NCBI RefSeq assembly: GCF_002846415.1
Contig: NZ_PJMX01000001.1
Span: forward strand, 372,001-436,000
Reading direction: 5' to 3'
DNA length: 64,000 nt
Source of the DNA: Streptomyces sp. TLI_146
GTDB taxonomy: Bacteria > Actinomycetota > Actinomycetes > Streptomycetales > Streptomycetaceae
Position numbers and translations under genes: made by a program. This document shows, piece after piece, positions 32,114 through 41,543 of the stretch. The notes under the pieces are model-generated. The model saw only the letters and a program-made list of their open reading frames with translations. It ran no database searches and was not told where the DNA came from. Position 1 is the first letter of the stretch. Each line of letters opens with the position of its first letter.

Positions 32114-32551
32114 CTATGCGGCTTGGGTGAGTTCGGCGCGGCCGAACAGCAGGGCGTAGCCGGAGGGGAGTTGGCGCAGGATGCGGGTGATGAGCTCGGG
32201 GCCGGCCAAGGCTGCGACGGCATGGAGGACGGAGCCGGTGTCCCAGCGGGTGGTGCCCGCAGCGGTGCCGGCGCGGGCAGCGAGGTCTTTGACGAAGGCC
32301 CAGCCGGTCAGGGGCTGGGTGGCGGGGATCTGTGCGGTGAGGATGCGTGCCGCCTCAAAGGGCAGGCGGGCAGCCAGTTCGACGCGTTCGTCGCCCGTCA
32401 GCTGGCGTCCGAGTCCGGAAAGGACCAGGCGGAGGGCTTCCTCGGCCCGTTCCCGGGTGGGGTAGGCACCTTCGTAGCGGACTGTCTCCAGCAGCTGCTC
32501 GTACGTCATCGCGGGCACGCGCTGCCACGGAGCCCGGTGGTCGCGCATCAT
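32114..32551 (-). CDS. DUF2267 family protein (copy 1)
   Basis: 145-aa soluble helical protein. The DUF2267 pattern is visible: YEQLLETVRYEGAYPTRERA, then EEALRLVLSGLGRQLTGDER, VELAARLPFEAARILTA and the closing ILRQLPSGYALLFGRAEL. The family function is unknown; it is often annotated as a regulator of heat-shock or stress loci. It follows a second DUF2267 gene and hsp18 on the same strand, so a heat-inducible operon is likely. Start at the ATG pair at 32551/32548. Confidence 0.88.
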   Translation of the reverse strand: MMRDHRAPWQRVPAMTYEQLLETVRYEGAYPTRERAEEALRLVLSGLGRQLTGDERVELAARLPFEAARILTAQIPATQPLTGWAFVKDLAARAGTAAGTTRWDTGSVLHAVAALAGPELITRILRQLPSGYALLFGRAELTQAA

Positions 32552-32622
32552 GGGGCGAGTGCCTTTCTCTCGTCGCGGTCGCTGACAGCCGCGGGGCCCG
32601 GAGAGCGCAGGGTGTGTGGTTG

Positions 32623-33018
32623 TCAGGTGGGCTGGGGGCGGCCGAAGAGCAGGTCGTAGCCAGCGGGGAGCTGGAGCAGGATCTGCCCCAGCAGGTCGTC
32701 GCCGGCTGCGTCGGCGACCGTGCTGAGGACGGCGCTGACATCCCAGGCCGCGGTTTTTTCGGTGGCCCCTTCGATCCAGGCCGCCGTCGCGCGCACGAAC
32801 CGCTCCGGGGAGAGCGGTTCGGCGCTCTGCAGCGGGTTGAGGAGGATCAGCGCGAAGCCTTCCGGCAGGCGCGCCGCCAGCTTGGCACGCACCTCTCCGA
32901 CCAAATGCGCGCCCAGCAGGGCGAGCACCACCCGGGCCGCACGCTCCGCTTCGGCCCGCATCCGGTATTGGCCGCGCTCCACCACATCATCGAGGAACGC
33001 TTCCCAGCGCAAGGTCAT
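32623..33018 (-). CDS. DUF2267 family protein (copy 2)
   Basis: 131-aa paralogue of the next gene. It has WEAFLDDVVERGQYRMRAEA, ERAARVVLALLGAHLVGEVR, AKLAARLPEGFALILLNPLQ and the shared end ILLQLPAGYDLLFGRPQ. It lies 96 bp downstream of hsp18 and 71 bp upstream of the other DUF2267 copy. The common C-terminal LP(S/A)GY-LLFGR motif shows that the two arose by duplication. A role together with Hsp18 is inference from the gene order. Confidence 0.88.
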   Translation of the reverse strand: MTLRWEAFLDDVVERGQYRMRAEAERAARVVLALLGAHLVGEVRAKLAARLPEGFALILLNPLQSAEPLSPERFVRATAAWIEGATEKTAAWDVSAVLSTVADAAGDDLLGQILLQLPAGYDLLFGRPQPT

Positions 33019-33114
33019 GTCCGCCGCCTTCCTGGTGCGGTCCCACGGGGCTGCGCAGAACGGGCGAGGCCAAGACCATGCACCTGTCCTCCGCCGCCAG
33101 GGGTGTCGTCCGGC

Positions 33115-33546
33115 TCAGCCGGAGATCTCCTTGCGGGCAGATTCCCCGCCGATGCTGATCTTGCGGGGCTTGGCGCGCTCAGCGATCGGGATGCGCAGGG
33201 TGAGCACCCCGGCGTCGTAGTCGGCCTGGATGTGCTCGGTGTCCAGGGTGTCGGCCAGCACGATCTGGCGGGAGAACACGCCCAGCGGCCGCTCAGAGAG
33301 TTCCATCTGCACGTTGTCGGACTTCACAGCGGGGCGGCGCTCGGCCTTGACGGTCAGCATGTTGCGTTCGACGTCGATATCGATCGCGTCCGTACTGACA
33401 CCGGGAAGGTCGAAGGCCACCACGTACTCCTCGCCCTCGCGGTAGGCATCCATCGCCATCGCGGACGGCTTCGACCAGGTTCCGGGGCTCATCAGCTGCT
33501 GGGTCAGCCGGTCGAGCTCACGGAAGGGGTCAGTGCGCATCAACAT
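33115..33546 (-). CDS. hsp18: Small heat shock protein Hsp18 (Hsp20/alpha-crystallin)
   Basis: 143-aa ATP-independent chaperone. The alpha-crystallin domain runs from about residue 35 to 130: [28 protein letters not shown], then [20 protein letters not shown] and [20 protein letters not shown] with the C-terminal IxI-like anchor. The ATG at 33546 has GGAGGTG upstream; the longer frame is not homologous. Two RheA-type operators lie between it and the divergent rheA gene, as at the S. albus hsp18 locus, so expression is expected to be heat-induced by release of RheA. Confidence 0.95.
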   Translation of the reverse strand: MLMRTDPFRELDRLTQQLMSPGTWSKPSAMAMDAYREGEEYVVAFDLPGVSTDAIDIDVERNMLTVKAERRPAVKSDNVQMELSERPLGVFSRQIVLADTLDTEHIQADYDAGVLTLRIPIAERAKPRKISIGGESARKEISG

Positions 33547-33631
33547 GGTGAAACACCTCCAGACGGTCACGGCAGTAGCGGTCACGGCAGTAGCTGTGGC
33601 TGCCAATGCGCCTCACAAAACCGTTGTAACA

Positions 33632-33650
33632 TGTCGTCCAATAGATGACA
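33632..33650. promoter_or_regulatory. RheA operator, imperfect copy
   Basis: TGTCGTC, five bases, then GATGACA. It differs at one base from the RheA consensus TGTCATC-N5-GATGACA. It lies 26 bp from the perfect copy, on the hsp18 side. Confidence 0.7.
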
Positions 33651-33657
33651 AACATTA

Positions 33658-33676
33658 TGTCATCCTAAGGATGACA
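33658..33676. promoter_or_regulatory. RheA operator, perfect copy
   Basis: TGTCATCCTAAGGATGACA is a perfect inverted repeat and matches exactly the published RheA site TGTCATC-N5-GATGACA. It ends 17 bp before the rheA ATG, so RheA would repress both its own gene and hsp18. Confidence 0.85.
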
Positions 33677-33693
33677 ATTCGAGGGCGGTGCCC

Positions 33694-34353
33694 ATGACAG
33701 CAGCCCGTCACCCCGACTCGTCCAGCACGGACGCCCAGGGACCGGCGTCGTTCCTTGCCGCCGCCGCGGCCCTTCGATCCATAGACGACGCCCTGCGCAC
33801 CGCCCGCCACGACGCCCCCGAGGCCCCCGACGCGCCCGGCGTAGACCCCGAGCAGGCGCTGGCCTCCTTGCTGCTGCTGCGACAGGTTCGCGAGCAGCTC
33901 GCCGGATGGGAGACGGGGCTGATCGATACGGCCCGCCACGCCGGCGCCAGCTGGGCCGACCTCGCCCAGCCCCTCGGCGTCGCCAGCCGTCAGGCCGCCG
34001 AACGCCGCTATCTGCGCAACCGTCCCGGCCTCGCCGGGAGCACCGGCGAACAGCGTATCCAGGCCACCCGCGAACGCCGCGCAGCTGACCGCGTCGCTGC
34101 CGCCTGGGCCCGCGATCATGCCGCCGACCTGCGCCGCCTCGCCGGCCAGATCACCGCCCTTACCGACCTGCACACCGCCGCCCGCCTCCCGCTCCGCCAG
34201 CTCCACGCCGCCCTCGCCCAGGACGACCCCGCAGCCCTCATCCGTCCGCTGAACGCCACTCGCACCCCTCTGGCCACCACCCACCCCGACCTCGCCGCCC
34301 GGCTCGACCCCCTGGCCGGGCCCGCCACGACGACAGACACCGCCCCCGACTGA
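33694..34353 (+). CDS. rheA: RheA, heat-sensing transcriptional repressor of hsp18
   Basis: 219-aa protein. It matches the actinomycete hsp18 repressor: LLLLRQVREQLAGWETGLID, TARHAGASWADLAQPLGVAS and RQAAERRYLRNRPG form the helical DNA-binding part. RRAADRVAAAWARDHAADLR and RLAGQITAL follow in the second helical part. In S. albus, RheA is itself a thermosensor that loses DNA binding at high temperature. A GTG at 33688 and an ATG at 33694 are both possible starts; GAGGGCG fits the ATG best. It is divergent from hsp18 with two operators between. Confidence 0.9.
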   Translation: MTAARHPDSSSTDAQGPASFLAAAAALRSIDDALRTARHDAPEAPDAPGVDPEQALASLLLLRQVREQLAGWETGLIDTARHAGASWADLAQPLGVASRQAAERRYLRNRPGLAGSTGEQRIQATRERRAADRVAAAWARDHAADLRRLAGQITALTDLHTAARLPLRQLHAALAQDDPAALIRPLNATRTPLATTHPDLAARLDPLAGPATTTDTAPD

Positions 34354-34949
34354 CCGACACACCACTCCCCTGGGCAAGGCGCCCCAGCGGGGGCTCCGCA
34401 CACCCCCGGGGGCTCCTGCTCTGCAATCAATCCCGGTCAGCCGCAGGTGATGTTGGTGGCGTCGGAACCCGCGGCGCCACCGTTCAGGTCGAGGGCGCGC
34501 GTTCTCGCGGTCGGCGCCAGCACCACCTGCCCCAGTCACCGCGCATCACGCCATCACGCCGTCCGGCGACCATGCCTGTCGCGCATCCGCCCCTCGTACA
34601 CGCCCTCGCGGGCTTCACCCCCGTCGGCTTTACGAGGAAGCCCGGCGACGGGATACAGAGGATGCGAACTCCCCAAACCCACGTCGAGGTCCGCGTTGCT
34701 GATGTGGACGGCCGCCGCGCGTCCCACGGCGGCCGCCGTGGGCGCGAGGAACGAGGCTCCCTCATCGTCTCCTCGCGCGGCGTCCTCCGTGGTCCGGCGG
34801 CTCGCGGGAGTTCCCGCCTAGAACCGGAAGGACTCGGCTGGAGCCGCGCGGACGGTGGTCCGCCAGCCACCGCAGGGCCCGATTTCGCGCTGCGATCACT
34901 GAACTGACCGTCGGAGGCGCGCAGTTCACCTGTCCCGTCGACCCCGGCG
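34354..34949. other. Gap without a convincing gene
   Basis: About 600 bp. A minus-strand tail (NGGAAGSDATNITCG, stop at about 34439) looks like the end of an exported beta-repeat protein whose front is lost. The remainder shows only shadow frames and merges into the transposase-like debris. Confidence 0.35.
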
Positions 34950-35420
34950 TGGAGCGTGGACTGCAAGGTGCATGTGGGCCGGGGCCGCCACCCGGGCGCG
35001 CAACTCGAGGATACGGAAGGCGGCCCACATGCGCACGCCCTCGGCAATCTGCCCGACCGCCTCGCCGATGCGGTCGATCTCCCTCCGGGGGCAGCGGCGT
35101 TACCCGCCCGCCGATTGCAGCCTTTGAGGCCGCACCTCGCGCCGATCGCGTGGACGTACGAGGACTGGCAGCGGTAGTCGGTGATCGGGCGCTGGTTCTT
35201 GTCCCGGCGGCGGAGAAAAGCCTGACAGCAACGGTCAACCTCGTCCGCGGTGGCGCCGGTATTCGAGGACCTTGACCGGACCGGTGGAGCGTCCCGGTCT
35301 TTCGACCGATGATCGAACCTTCAGCCGGATCAACGTTCCCTCGATCAGGGGTAGTTCGCCGTGATGGTCGAAGACGTCCAGGACCAGACCGTGACTGTGC
35401 CGGATACCGGGGCGACCGAT
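34950..35420 (-). pseudogene. Decayed transposase-like sequence
   Basis: The clearest part (35400-35235) reads HSHGLVLDVFDHHGELPLIE, then GTLIRLKV. It resembles the part of actinobacterial DDE transposases where a V-x-D-x-H-G and EGTL segment precede the catalytic region. Beyond about 35235 the text continues in other frames (RRRDKNQRPITDYRCQSSYV), so at least two frameshifts have occurred. The family is not certain. Confidence 0.4.
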
Positions 35421-35444
35421 TGAACGAGCGGATACGGTTCCCCC

Positions 35445-35915
35445 ATGACGAAAACTGCCCGGACCATGAAACGTACGGGAGCCCTCGGCGCGGCAGCCGC
35501 CGTGGCCGCGCTCGCCTTCCCCGCCCAGGCCCACGCCGCTGCCGTCGCCTGCGGCGGCGGGGTGTCGACGCAGGACATCGGCGCCCGGGGCTGTATTTCC
35601 GCCGAACGCTGGAAGGACGGGAAGATCTTCTGGCGCGACATCACCGCCCATGCCCTCATCACCAACTCCCGCTCCCACGCCTCATGGGTCGAGTACGAGG
35701 CGTACCTCCACGTGCAGGGGGACGGCGACGACTGGATGAAAATGGGCAGCGGCCGGACCCTCGTGGAGCGGCGTTCCACGATCGGCCCGATCGCCGTCGC
35801 CACCTCCACCCGCATCTGTGGCCCGGTCAAAATCACGATCCGCGTCCACGTGAGGCCGGCCGGGGGTGCCTGGTCCAACTGGTCCAGCGCGACGACCTCG
35901 CAGTGCCAGACCTGA
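35445..35915 (+). CDS. Small exported protein of unknown function
   Basis: 156-aa protein. The signal peptide has MTKTARTMKRTGALGAAAAV and ends at about residue 32 (QAHAAAVA). The mature part has four cysteines (AVACGG, ARGCIS, STRICGP, SQCQT) and a beta-sandwich-like pattern (SHASWVEYEAYLHVQGDGDD, VKITIRVHVRPAGGAWSNWS). An ATG at 35466 could also be the start. No named domain was recognised; size and cysteines recall the protein at 5545 but sequence similarity is not evident. Confidence 0.72.
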   Translation: MTKTARTMKRTGALGAAAAVAALAFPAQAHAAAVACGGGVSTQDIGARGCISAERWKDGKIFWRDITAHALITNSRSHASWVEYEAYLHVQGDGDDWMKMGSGRTLVERRSTIGPIAVATSTRICGPVKITIRVHVRPAGGAWSNWSSATTSQCQT

Positions 35916-36229
35916 CGCTGCCAGACCTCGCAACCCAACGCCCGCGCCTCCACCTCCGCAACCAGCAGGACGGGGGCTCTCCGGGCGGCTGGAACGCCTA
36001 CGACACAATCGTCGGCGCGCCCCGGACCTGACAGGGGACGGCCTGCGACGGATACCGCCGCGCGCACCGGCGTAGGCAAACTCTGCCTGCACGTCGGCAC
36101 GGGCAACTCCGCCTCACCCTTCACAAGTCCCGTACGAGACGCAGCGGCGCTGTGTGCGCCTGCGACCGCTCCCCCCTCTCAGGAGTGCTCGGGCGGATGG
36201 AATACGGGCGCTGGTCGGAGGCGGGCGGG

Positions 36230-37405
36230 TCAGTGCCGACGGAATTCCTCGGCGGCCAGCAGCGCGGTATCCGGGTCGTCGGAGAACAGGCCGTCGATGC
36301 CGGTCGCGAAGAGCGCCTTGCAGTAGGCGAGCGACCTGCCGTAGTCGCCGGGGTTCTTGCCGACTCGGAAGTCCAGCGGCAAGAAGCTGTTCTCGTTCCG
36401 CAAGGTATAGGGGGTGAGGAACAGTCCCGCGGCGTGTGCGTCGCGGACGAGCGTGGTGGGCTTGCCGAGTCTGCCCTTGGCGTCCTGTGTGATGATCTGC
36501 GTCAGCGAGGGACCAATGCCCTGGGCGAAGCCGGCGATCCACTTGAGCCCCTTGGGCCTGAGAAGGTCGGCCGTGGTCCGCGGGTCCCCGGACTCGACGA
36601 AGTCCGCGGGTCTGACGGACGGCTCGTCGAGCAGGACGACCTTCGGGCACTGCACACCCAGCTCGTTGAGCCGCTCAAGACTGCTGGGCTCGAAGGACTG
36701 CACGAGGTTCGGAGCGTGCACAGTGTGCCGGCCGTAGCGGCGCAGCAGCTTGGCAAGCGGCTCCTCGATACCCAGGCCCAGTTTGCGGAAGTACGTAGGG
36801 TGCTTGATCTCGGGGCAGATCCACAAGGGACGCCCGCGGCGGCGTCCCTCACGCTCCGCCCACTGAAGGACCTCTTCGAAGGTGGGTACCTCCCAGTAGC
36901 CGTTGTACAAGGTGTTGTGTTGGCGGAGGAGGGGGATACGCTCCTTGGCCCGCAGAGTCTTGAGCTCGGCGAGCGTGAAGTCCTCGGTGAACCAGCCGGT
37001 GATTTTCTTGCCGTCCACGGTCTTGGTGGTCTTGCGTCCGGCAAACTGGTGATGGTCGGCGACGTCAGTGGTGGTGGAGATGTCGGGCTCGTGCCGGCAC
37101 ACCAGGTGCCCGTCCCTCGTAGGGACGAGGTCACCGGCTTCGATGACGTCCGCACCCATGTCGAGGGCGAGTTGGTAGGCACCGAAGGTGTGCTCCGGGC
37201 GGTAGCCGCTGGCACCTCGGTGGCCGACGACGAACGGTACGGGCAGCCTCGCGAGCCCCCCGGAGGCTGCCGGCGGGGCAGCCCGGTCCGACGGCTTGGG
37301 ACCAACCGCGTTCGCCTGTCCCGCTCCGGCCAGTACCACCGCTCCGGTGCCCAGGGCCGCGGCTCCCAGCACCGTCCGCCGCCCTGGCTCCTGCCGTTTA
37401 TGCAT
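36230..37405 (-). CDS. glpQ: Exported glycerophosphodiester phosphodiesterase
   Basis: 391-aa enzyme of the GDPD TIM-barrel family, which releases sn-glycerol 3-phosphate from deacylated phospholipids. The leader has a twin-arginine motif (PGRRTVLGAAALGTGAVVLA) ending AGQANA. Active-site elements are GHRGASGYRPEHT (general-base His), VIEAGDLVPTRDGHLVCRHE (metal-binding Glu and Asp, second His) and the late CPEIKHPTYF (Glu and Lys). AAGGAGCG precedes the ATG. A Tat-exported GlpQ is a common phosphate-starvation enzyme in Streptomyces. No PHO box was searched for. The symbol follows the family use. Confidence 0.93.
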   Translation of the reverse strand: MHKRQEPGRRTVLGAAALGTGAVVLAGAGQANAVGPKPSDRAAPPAASGGLARLPVPFVVGHRGASGYRPEHTFGAYQLALDMGADVIEAGDLVPTRDGHLVCRHEPDISTTTDVADHHQFAGRKTTKTVDGKKITGWFTEDFTLAELKTLRAKERIPLLRQHNTLYNGYWEVPTFEEVLQWAEREGRRRGRPLWICPEIKHPTYFRKLGLGIEEPLAKLLRRYGRHTVHAPNLVQSFEPSSLERLNELGVQCPKVVLLDEPSVRPADFVESGDPRTTADLLRPKGLKWIAGFAQGIGPSLTQIITQDAKGRLGKPTTLVRDAHAAGLFLTPYTLRNENSFLPLDFRVGKNPGDYGRSLAYCKALFATGIDGLFSDDPDTALLAAEEFRRH

Positions 37406-37643
37406 GCTTGCGCTCCTTTTACTCTGTGTCCGGTCCGCACGGCCCAGTGAAGATCTCGGCCTCTCAGAGATCTCCGGTGCGTCAACCTGCTCCGGGAGAC
37501 CGCCTCACACGTCCCTCAAAGCACCTTGATCGTAAACATGGGCGGCTGATGCCCAGGAGACGCAGGGCCGCGACTTATGGACGCAACGCACATCGGCTCT
37601 GCGCACAGCCCCGGTGACCGCAGGGCCGACCAAGCACAAGATC

Positions 37644-37680
37644 ATGGCGGCAGGCGCGATGGGGCCGCGCCTGCCGCCAT
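37644..37680. terminator. Perfect 15-bp hairpin
   Basis: ATGGCGGCAGGCGCG and CGCGCCTGCCGCCAT pair fully around a 7-base loop. It lies near decayed coding tails, so it is probably an old terminator whose gene is lost. Confidence 0.55.
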
Positions 37681-37902
37681 GCGTACGTCGTCGATACTGA
37701 CGGCCACCACAGGGCTCCCGGACCAGGCGTTGCCGCGTGTGGGCAGAGCTCGCCGGTGATGCCCGACAAGGTTCGCTTCACCCCCGCCTGCGCGGAGACC
37801 ACGCCAACCCGCCTCGAACACGTCTCGAACGGCCCTTATCGAATCGACCGTCGGAGAACCGGAACCGCTCCGATCCGATCCCATCCGAAAGCCTCACCGG
37901 CC

Positions 37903-37927
37903 GTCGCCTTGAAGCGAAATCCTCAGT
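37903..37927 (+). repeat. IS630-end-like sequence, copy 2
   Basis: 23 of 25 positions match 11197-11221, which lies right after the IS630 relic. Here it stands without a transposase, consistent with a solo element end left by deletion. Confidence 0.55.
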
Positions 37928-38320
37928 AGCGGATTCTCGTTGCGTCGCGGGCTGGGCGACGACGTTTGCCCCGCCAGAGAACCGGCGTTGCTTTCAGAAG
38001 CCTTCACAGCGTGCGATCACGCCCAGGGTCAGTGTCGGAGCAGCCAGAGCACGCGGTCCCACGACAGAGCGTGGTAGACGATCAGCACGCCAGCGAGCGT
38101 GATGGCCAGAACATGGGACCCCGCCGGTTCACCGAACAGGGATACGCCTTCAGCTTCCCGAAGGCCGGCTGACCGCGCCCCGGCATCGCTCTCGACGCCC
38201 CGGCGCCCCTATGCCCGCACGTGAGCAGGCCGTACGCCGCTCATGACCGCCCTTTCCCCACTTCGTGACGAAGCGAGGACGAGCCACCGCCCGACCCCGC
38301 CGAAAGATTCCGCTAGAAAC

Positions 38321-38610
38321 ATGAAGAACACCGTCACCCCCACCCGCCCCGGCCGGCGACCAGAGCCACACGGCCGGGACCGCGGCCAACGCCACCAAGC
38401 CGCGCAAACTGCTGTGGATGGGCGACTCCATCGACGAGGCGCAGGCCCCAGCCCCGGGCGCCGCGATCAAAGCGGGCGGGGCCGAGTTCGCCTCGATGGC
38501 CGCCGCGGGAGGCGGCGGCGTCATCGGTGAGATAGCCGCTCCCACCTGGAAGGAACTCCCGAAGAAGTTCGCCTCCTTCAAGCCGGACGTCGTGGCCCCG
38601 CCCTCACATC
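38321..38610 (+). pseudogene. SGNH/GDSL hydrolase relic
   Basis: The ATG at 38321 opens only a short frame. One frame over, AGDQSHTAGTAANATKPRKL is followed by LLWMGDSIDEAQAPAPGAAI and WKELPKKFASFKPDVVA. GDSI carries the catalytic Ser of block I of SGNH hydrolases. After PDVVA the frame is lost, and blocks with the Gly, Asn and catalytic Asp-His are absent. So the gene is both frameshifted near its start and truncated by more than half. Confidence 0.7.
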
Positions 38611-38806
38611 GGCACTGGGACCGTCGACATCACCCAGCTGACGGCACGCGGCGATGCAGTGTCGGATCACCGCCCCACGCAGCCCCATGACAGCGGCGAC
38701 AGTGAACTCCCCACGTACAGCCAGCTACATCACTCACGTTGAGTGACGGCTGGGAGTCGGAAACTCCTGACCCCATGGGCACGACCACCTCGCCACCGGA
38801 CACTGC

Positions 38807-40368
38807 CTACCGCAGGGTCGCTGCCATGAGGGTGACGTTCCCACCTCCGTATTGCCTCTCGAGTGTGATGTTGACTTCCAACAGTGAGGGTTCTGGGGTG
38901 CGGAAGACCATTTCGTACACCTGGAAGTAGTTCTCGTTGAGGGGGCCGGTTCGTGTGTCCGAGGTGACGGAGTAGGCGTGTGATTCGCTGTTCTTGAGGA
39001 AGGCGGAGAATCGGATCGCGCCCTGGCGGTGGGAAACCTACAGGCGGAACACACGGGTCCTGGCGGTCGTCGGTACGAGGATGCGGAATCCTGCGCCTGG
39101 GCCGCCCTGGTAGACCACGGAACGGACCTCGCTCGCCGACTGGTTCGGGGCGGCGCCTCCCCTCCACGAAAACGACACCGGCTGGCGGCTGGCGTGAAGC
39201 CTGACCGGTGCCTCGGTGCCGAGTGCCCTGTAGTCCCCGATGACGAAGGAGTCCGCTCTGCGAGTCACGCAGTAGACGTTGTACTGACGGCACTCTGACT
39301 CTGCGGGCCCGCCGGAGAATTCGGCCGTGACATTACGGTCCTTGGGAAGGTAACCCCACTGCACCCAGTCGATCCTGCCTTCCTCCGACAGGTCGACATT
39401 GCCGGTGAAGCTACCCCTGGAACCGCGCAGCATGCTGTCGGCGGCGGGCGAGGACTCTGAACTCCTCCCACCCTTCGCATCCTCGCCCATAAAGGTTCCG
39501 AGCACCGCGATGGCCACGGCCACGGCCGCAACTGCGACCATCAGGACCAGCCCACCGATGACCTTGCCCAACCGCTGCTCGTCGCGCGCCGACTGCTCCG
39601 GTGCCGTGCCGGGCAGCGGCTCCCTGTACTTGCAGTTGCGCGCCAGAGCAAGCCGGGCGGCGCTGCTCGGGGCGACCAGCTGCGGGTGCGTTTTGTTGCG
39701 TAGGCGCATCCTCGTGTACAGGTGGGCGTGCAGGGTCGCCAGGTCCAGCAACGGAGGGCCCTGCCGGATTCCATCCGACAGGAGCGCCAGGAGCTCGGCG
39801 GTAAAGTCGGTGAAGGTCCGGTCGCCGGGCGAGCGTGCCTGCTCGTTTCGCTTCGTGGCGGTCAGCAGGAAAATGCCTTCCACGGGCGCTTCCTCGGGCG
39901 GCGACGATTTTGCTCCCATCCCGTCTGCCGAAGCCGCGCCGCTATAGCAGCAGTCCAGGATGACAATGTTGCGCTCCGCACCGGACCGCGGATTCCGAAG
40001 GATGCTGACGACGGAGCTGTAGGAGAGGGACCGGTACGGCCTGCTGCTGGAGGACTTGGGCATGGCCAGGTGGAGCCTGTCGTTTCCGTCCATGTCGAGT
40101 AGGCCGTGTCCCGCGTAGTACAGCACGAAGGTGTCCTTGGTCTTCTCCACGAGGGAGTAGACCTGATCAAGTACCTCCTCGGCGTGCGACGGCTGCAGAA
40201 CGACGCACTGCTCCTCAGGCAGACCCCAGATTGCCGGGTCCGTCAACGCCGCCCGCAGACCCTTGAGATTGTTCGCGACCGCGGTTGGTCGGTGAGGTCA
40301 CTGTCGTTGTGGGCGGGCACACCGACCAGTAGGCACCAGGAGGACGCCGGATCGGGAAGTACGGCCAT
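38807..40368 (-). pseudogene. Caspase-like (peptidase C14) gene with a frameshift and an in-frame stop
   Basis: Read as one gene it gives about 519 residues. The N-terminus MAVLPDPASSWCLLVGVPAH is followed, after a one-base loss near 40285, by ANNLKGLRAALTDPAIWGLP. The catalytic His is in FVLYYAGHGLL and the Cys in IVILDCCYSGAAS. A membrane helix (VIGGLVLMVAVAAVAVAIAV) follows, then an exported beta domain. A TAG at 39038 interrupts this domain, yet the same frame continues with SHRQGAIRFSAFLKNSESHA to the stop at 38807. The start resembles caspases NCBI labels EACC1-associated. Peptidase activity is probably lost. The central frame alone (40246-39038) still holds both catalytic residues. Confidence 0.75.
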
Positions 40369-40501
40369 TCTTGTGGCGGTTACGCGTGGTCCGAAGCGGA
40401 GGGGAGGTTTGCGAGCACTACCCGCCTTGGCGCGCCAGGGGCGCGGACGGCCCGCCCGGCGCCCAAACCCCACACTCCGTCGCGCAGACGTTGTTACCTC
40501 T

Positions 40502-40669
40502 CTACGGCAGGCCGGACTTGAGCCCGAACTCGGCCGAGCCCAGCGCGAACACCATGCCCGGCTCTGCCTCGACTCCGCCCAGGGCCTGCGAGAGGAGAGC
40601 CGCGAACTCCTTCGTGACTCTCAGTTCCGTGTCTGTGATCTTGAAGGACAGGTCGAGTACGGGGATCAC
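40502..40669 (-). CDS. Small 55-aa protein upstream of the caspase-like gene
   Basis: A GTG start behind a strong GGAGGGAGAG purine site opens VIPVLDLSFKITDTELRVTK, then EFAALLSQALGGVEAEPGMV and FALGSAEFGLKSGLP. Third positions are GC-biased. It lies 134 bp upstream of the caspase-like gene on the same strand. Effector-associated small domains are often placed so, but I cannot match this one to a named family. It may also be the remnant of a longer protein. Confidence 0.5.
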   Translation of the reverse strand: MIPVLDLSFKITDTELRVTKEFAALLSQALGGVEAEPGMVFALGSAEFGLKSGLP

Positions 40670-41030
40670 CGCACCCCCCTCTCTCCCTCCGCGTCCGCTC
40701 CCGGCGCAGCACCGGGCGCCTCAGCGCTGGCGCCGGCGCCGGGCACTGGCGTCGACACCCCCCGAGGCCCCTGGCTGTGCGGGGAAGCAAACCTCAGGGG
40801 CAATCCTACGGAGGCTCACTGGTCGACCTGGCGACGCCGACGCCAGCAGTAGGCCTGCACCAGCCACCCTCGGGCGGCGCGAGCCGGGCCCGGAACACTT
40901 CCGCATACTCACCAAGACCCCACAGTCGCAAGGGTATTCGACTCCCTTCACTCGCCACCGTATACAGTGGCAAGATCCCGTATTTCACCGAGGATGCGGG
41001 GCTACAGATCCATCGAGTGGGGGGCCTGAC

Positions 41031-41396
41031 ATGGCACTGTTCGGAAACGCGCACACCGTCGACCCGATGAAGGCGCAGAGCGAGTACGGGCGGCTGCTCG
41101 GCCACGGTGAGCAGGTGCACGCCGCGTACACGCTCATACGTGACACCATGCTGTTCACCGACCGTCGTCTGATCATGGTCGACAAGCAGGGGATCACCGG
41201 CAAGAAGGTCGAGTATCACTCGGTGCCGTACCGCAGCATCACTCACTTCGCCGTGGAGACGGCCGGCCACTTCGACCTCGACGCGGAGCTGAAGATCTGG
41301 ATCTCCAGCAACCCGACGCCCCTGCAGAAGACCTTCACGAAGGGCGTCGACATCTACGAGGTGCAAGCGATCCTTACGCAGTTCGTGGCCCGCTGA
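41031..41396 (+). CDS. PH-domain (bacterial PH type) protein
   Basis: 121-aa protein. The bacterial pleckstrin-homology pattern (YvbH-like bPH) is clear: LLGHGEQVHAAYTLIRDTML, FTDRRLIMVDKQGITGKKVE, YHSVPYRSITHFAVETAGHF, then DLDAELKIWISSNPTPLQKT and a final helix VDIYEVQAILTQFVAR. The length is normal for the family, whose ligand is unknown. GGGGGG lies before the ATG. It is on the opposite strand to the caspase-like relic and stands alone. Confidence 0.92.
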   Translation: MALFGNAHTVDPMKAQSEYGRLLGHGEQVHAAYTLIRDTMLFTDRRLIMVDKQGITGKKVEYHSVPYRSITHFAVETAGHFDLDAELKIWISSNPTPLQKTFTKGVDIYEVQAILTQFVAR

Positions 41397-41543
41397 CGCC
41401 CCCGCCGCAGCGGGAGCAACACGCGGTGCGGCAACCCGCTGGCTTGCGAGTTCGAACGTGGTAGCCGGGGGGACGTACTCGGGCTGTGAGGGACGTGGTT
41501 GATCGGTCGATGGTGGCGCATCCGTTGTTCACGGGTGGCTGCT

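Larger units (their letters stand above)
37406..38320. other. Decayed interval between GDPD and SGNH relic
   Basis: About 915 bp without an intact gene. Remnants include a minus-strand tail (VAVSIDDVRMAAGAAPSRLP, about 37750-37642) and a hydrophobic minus-strand tail (LAITLAGVLIVYHALSWDRV, 38115-38029). A plus-strand end reads RFTEQGYAFSFPKAG. None is recognised with confidence. A hairpin and an IS630-end-like repeat are listed separately. Confidence 0.45.
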
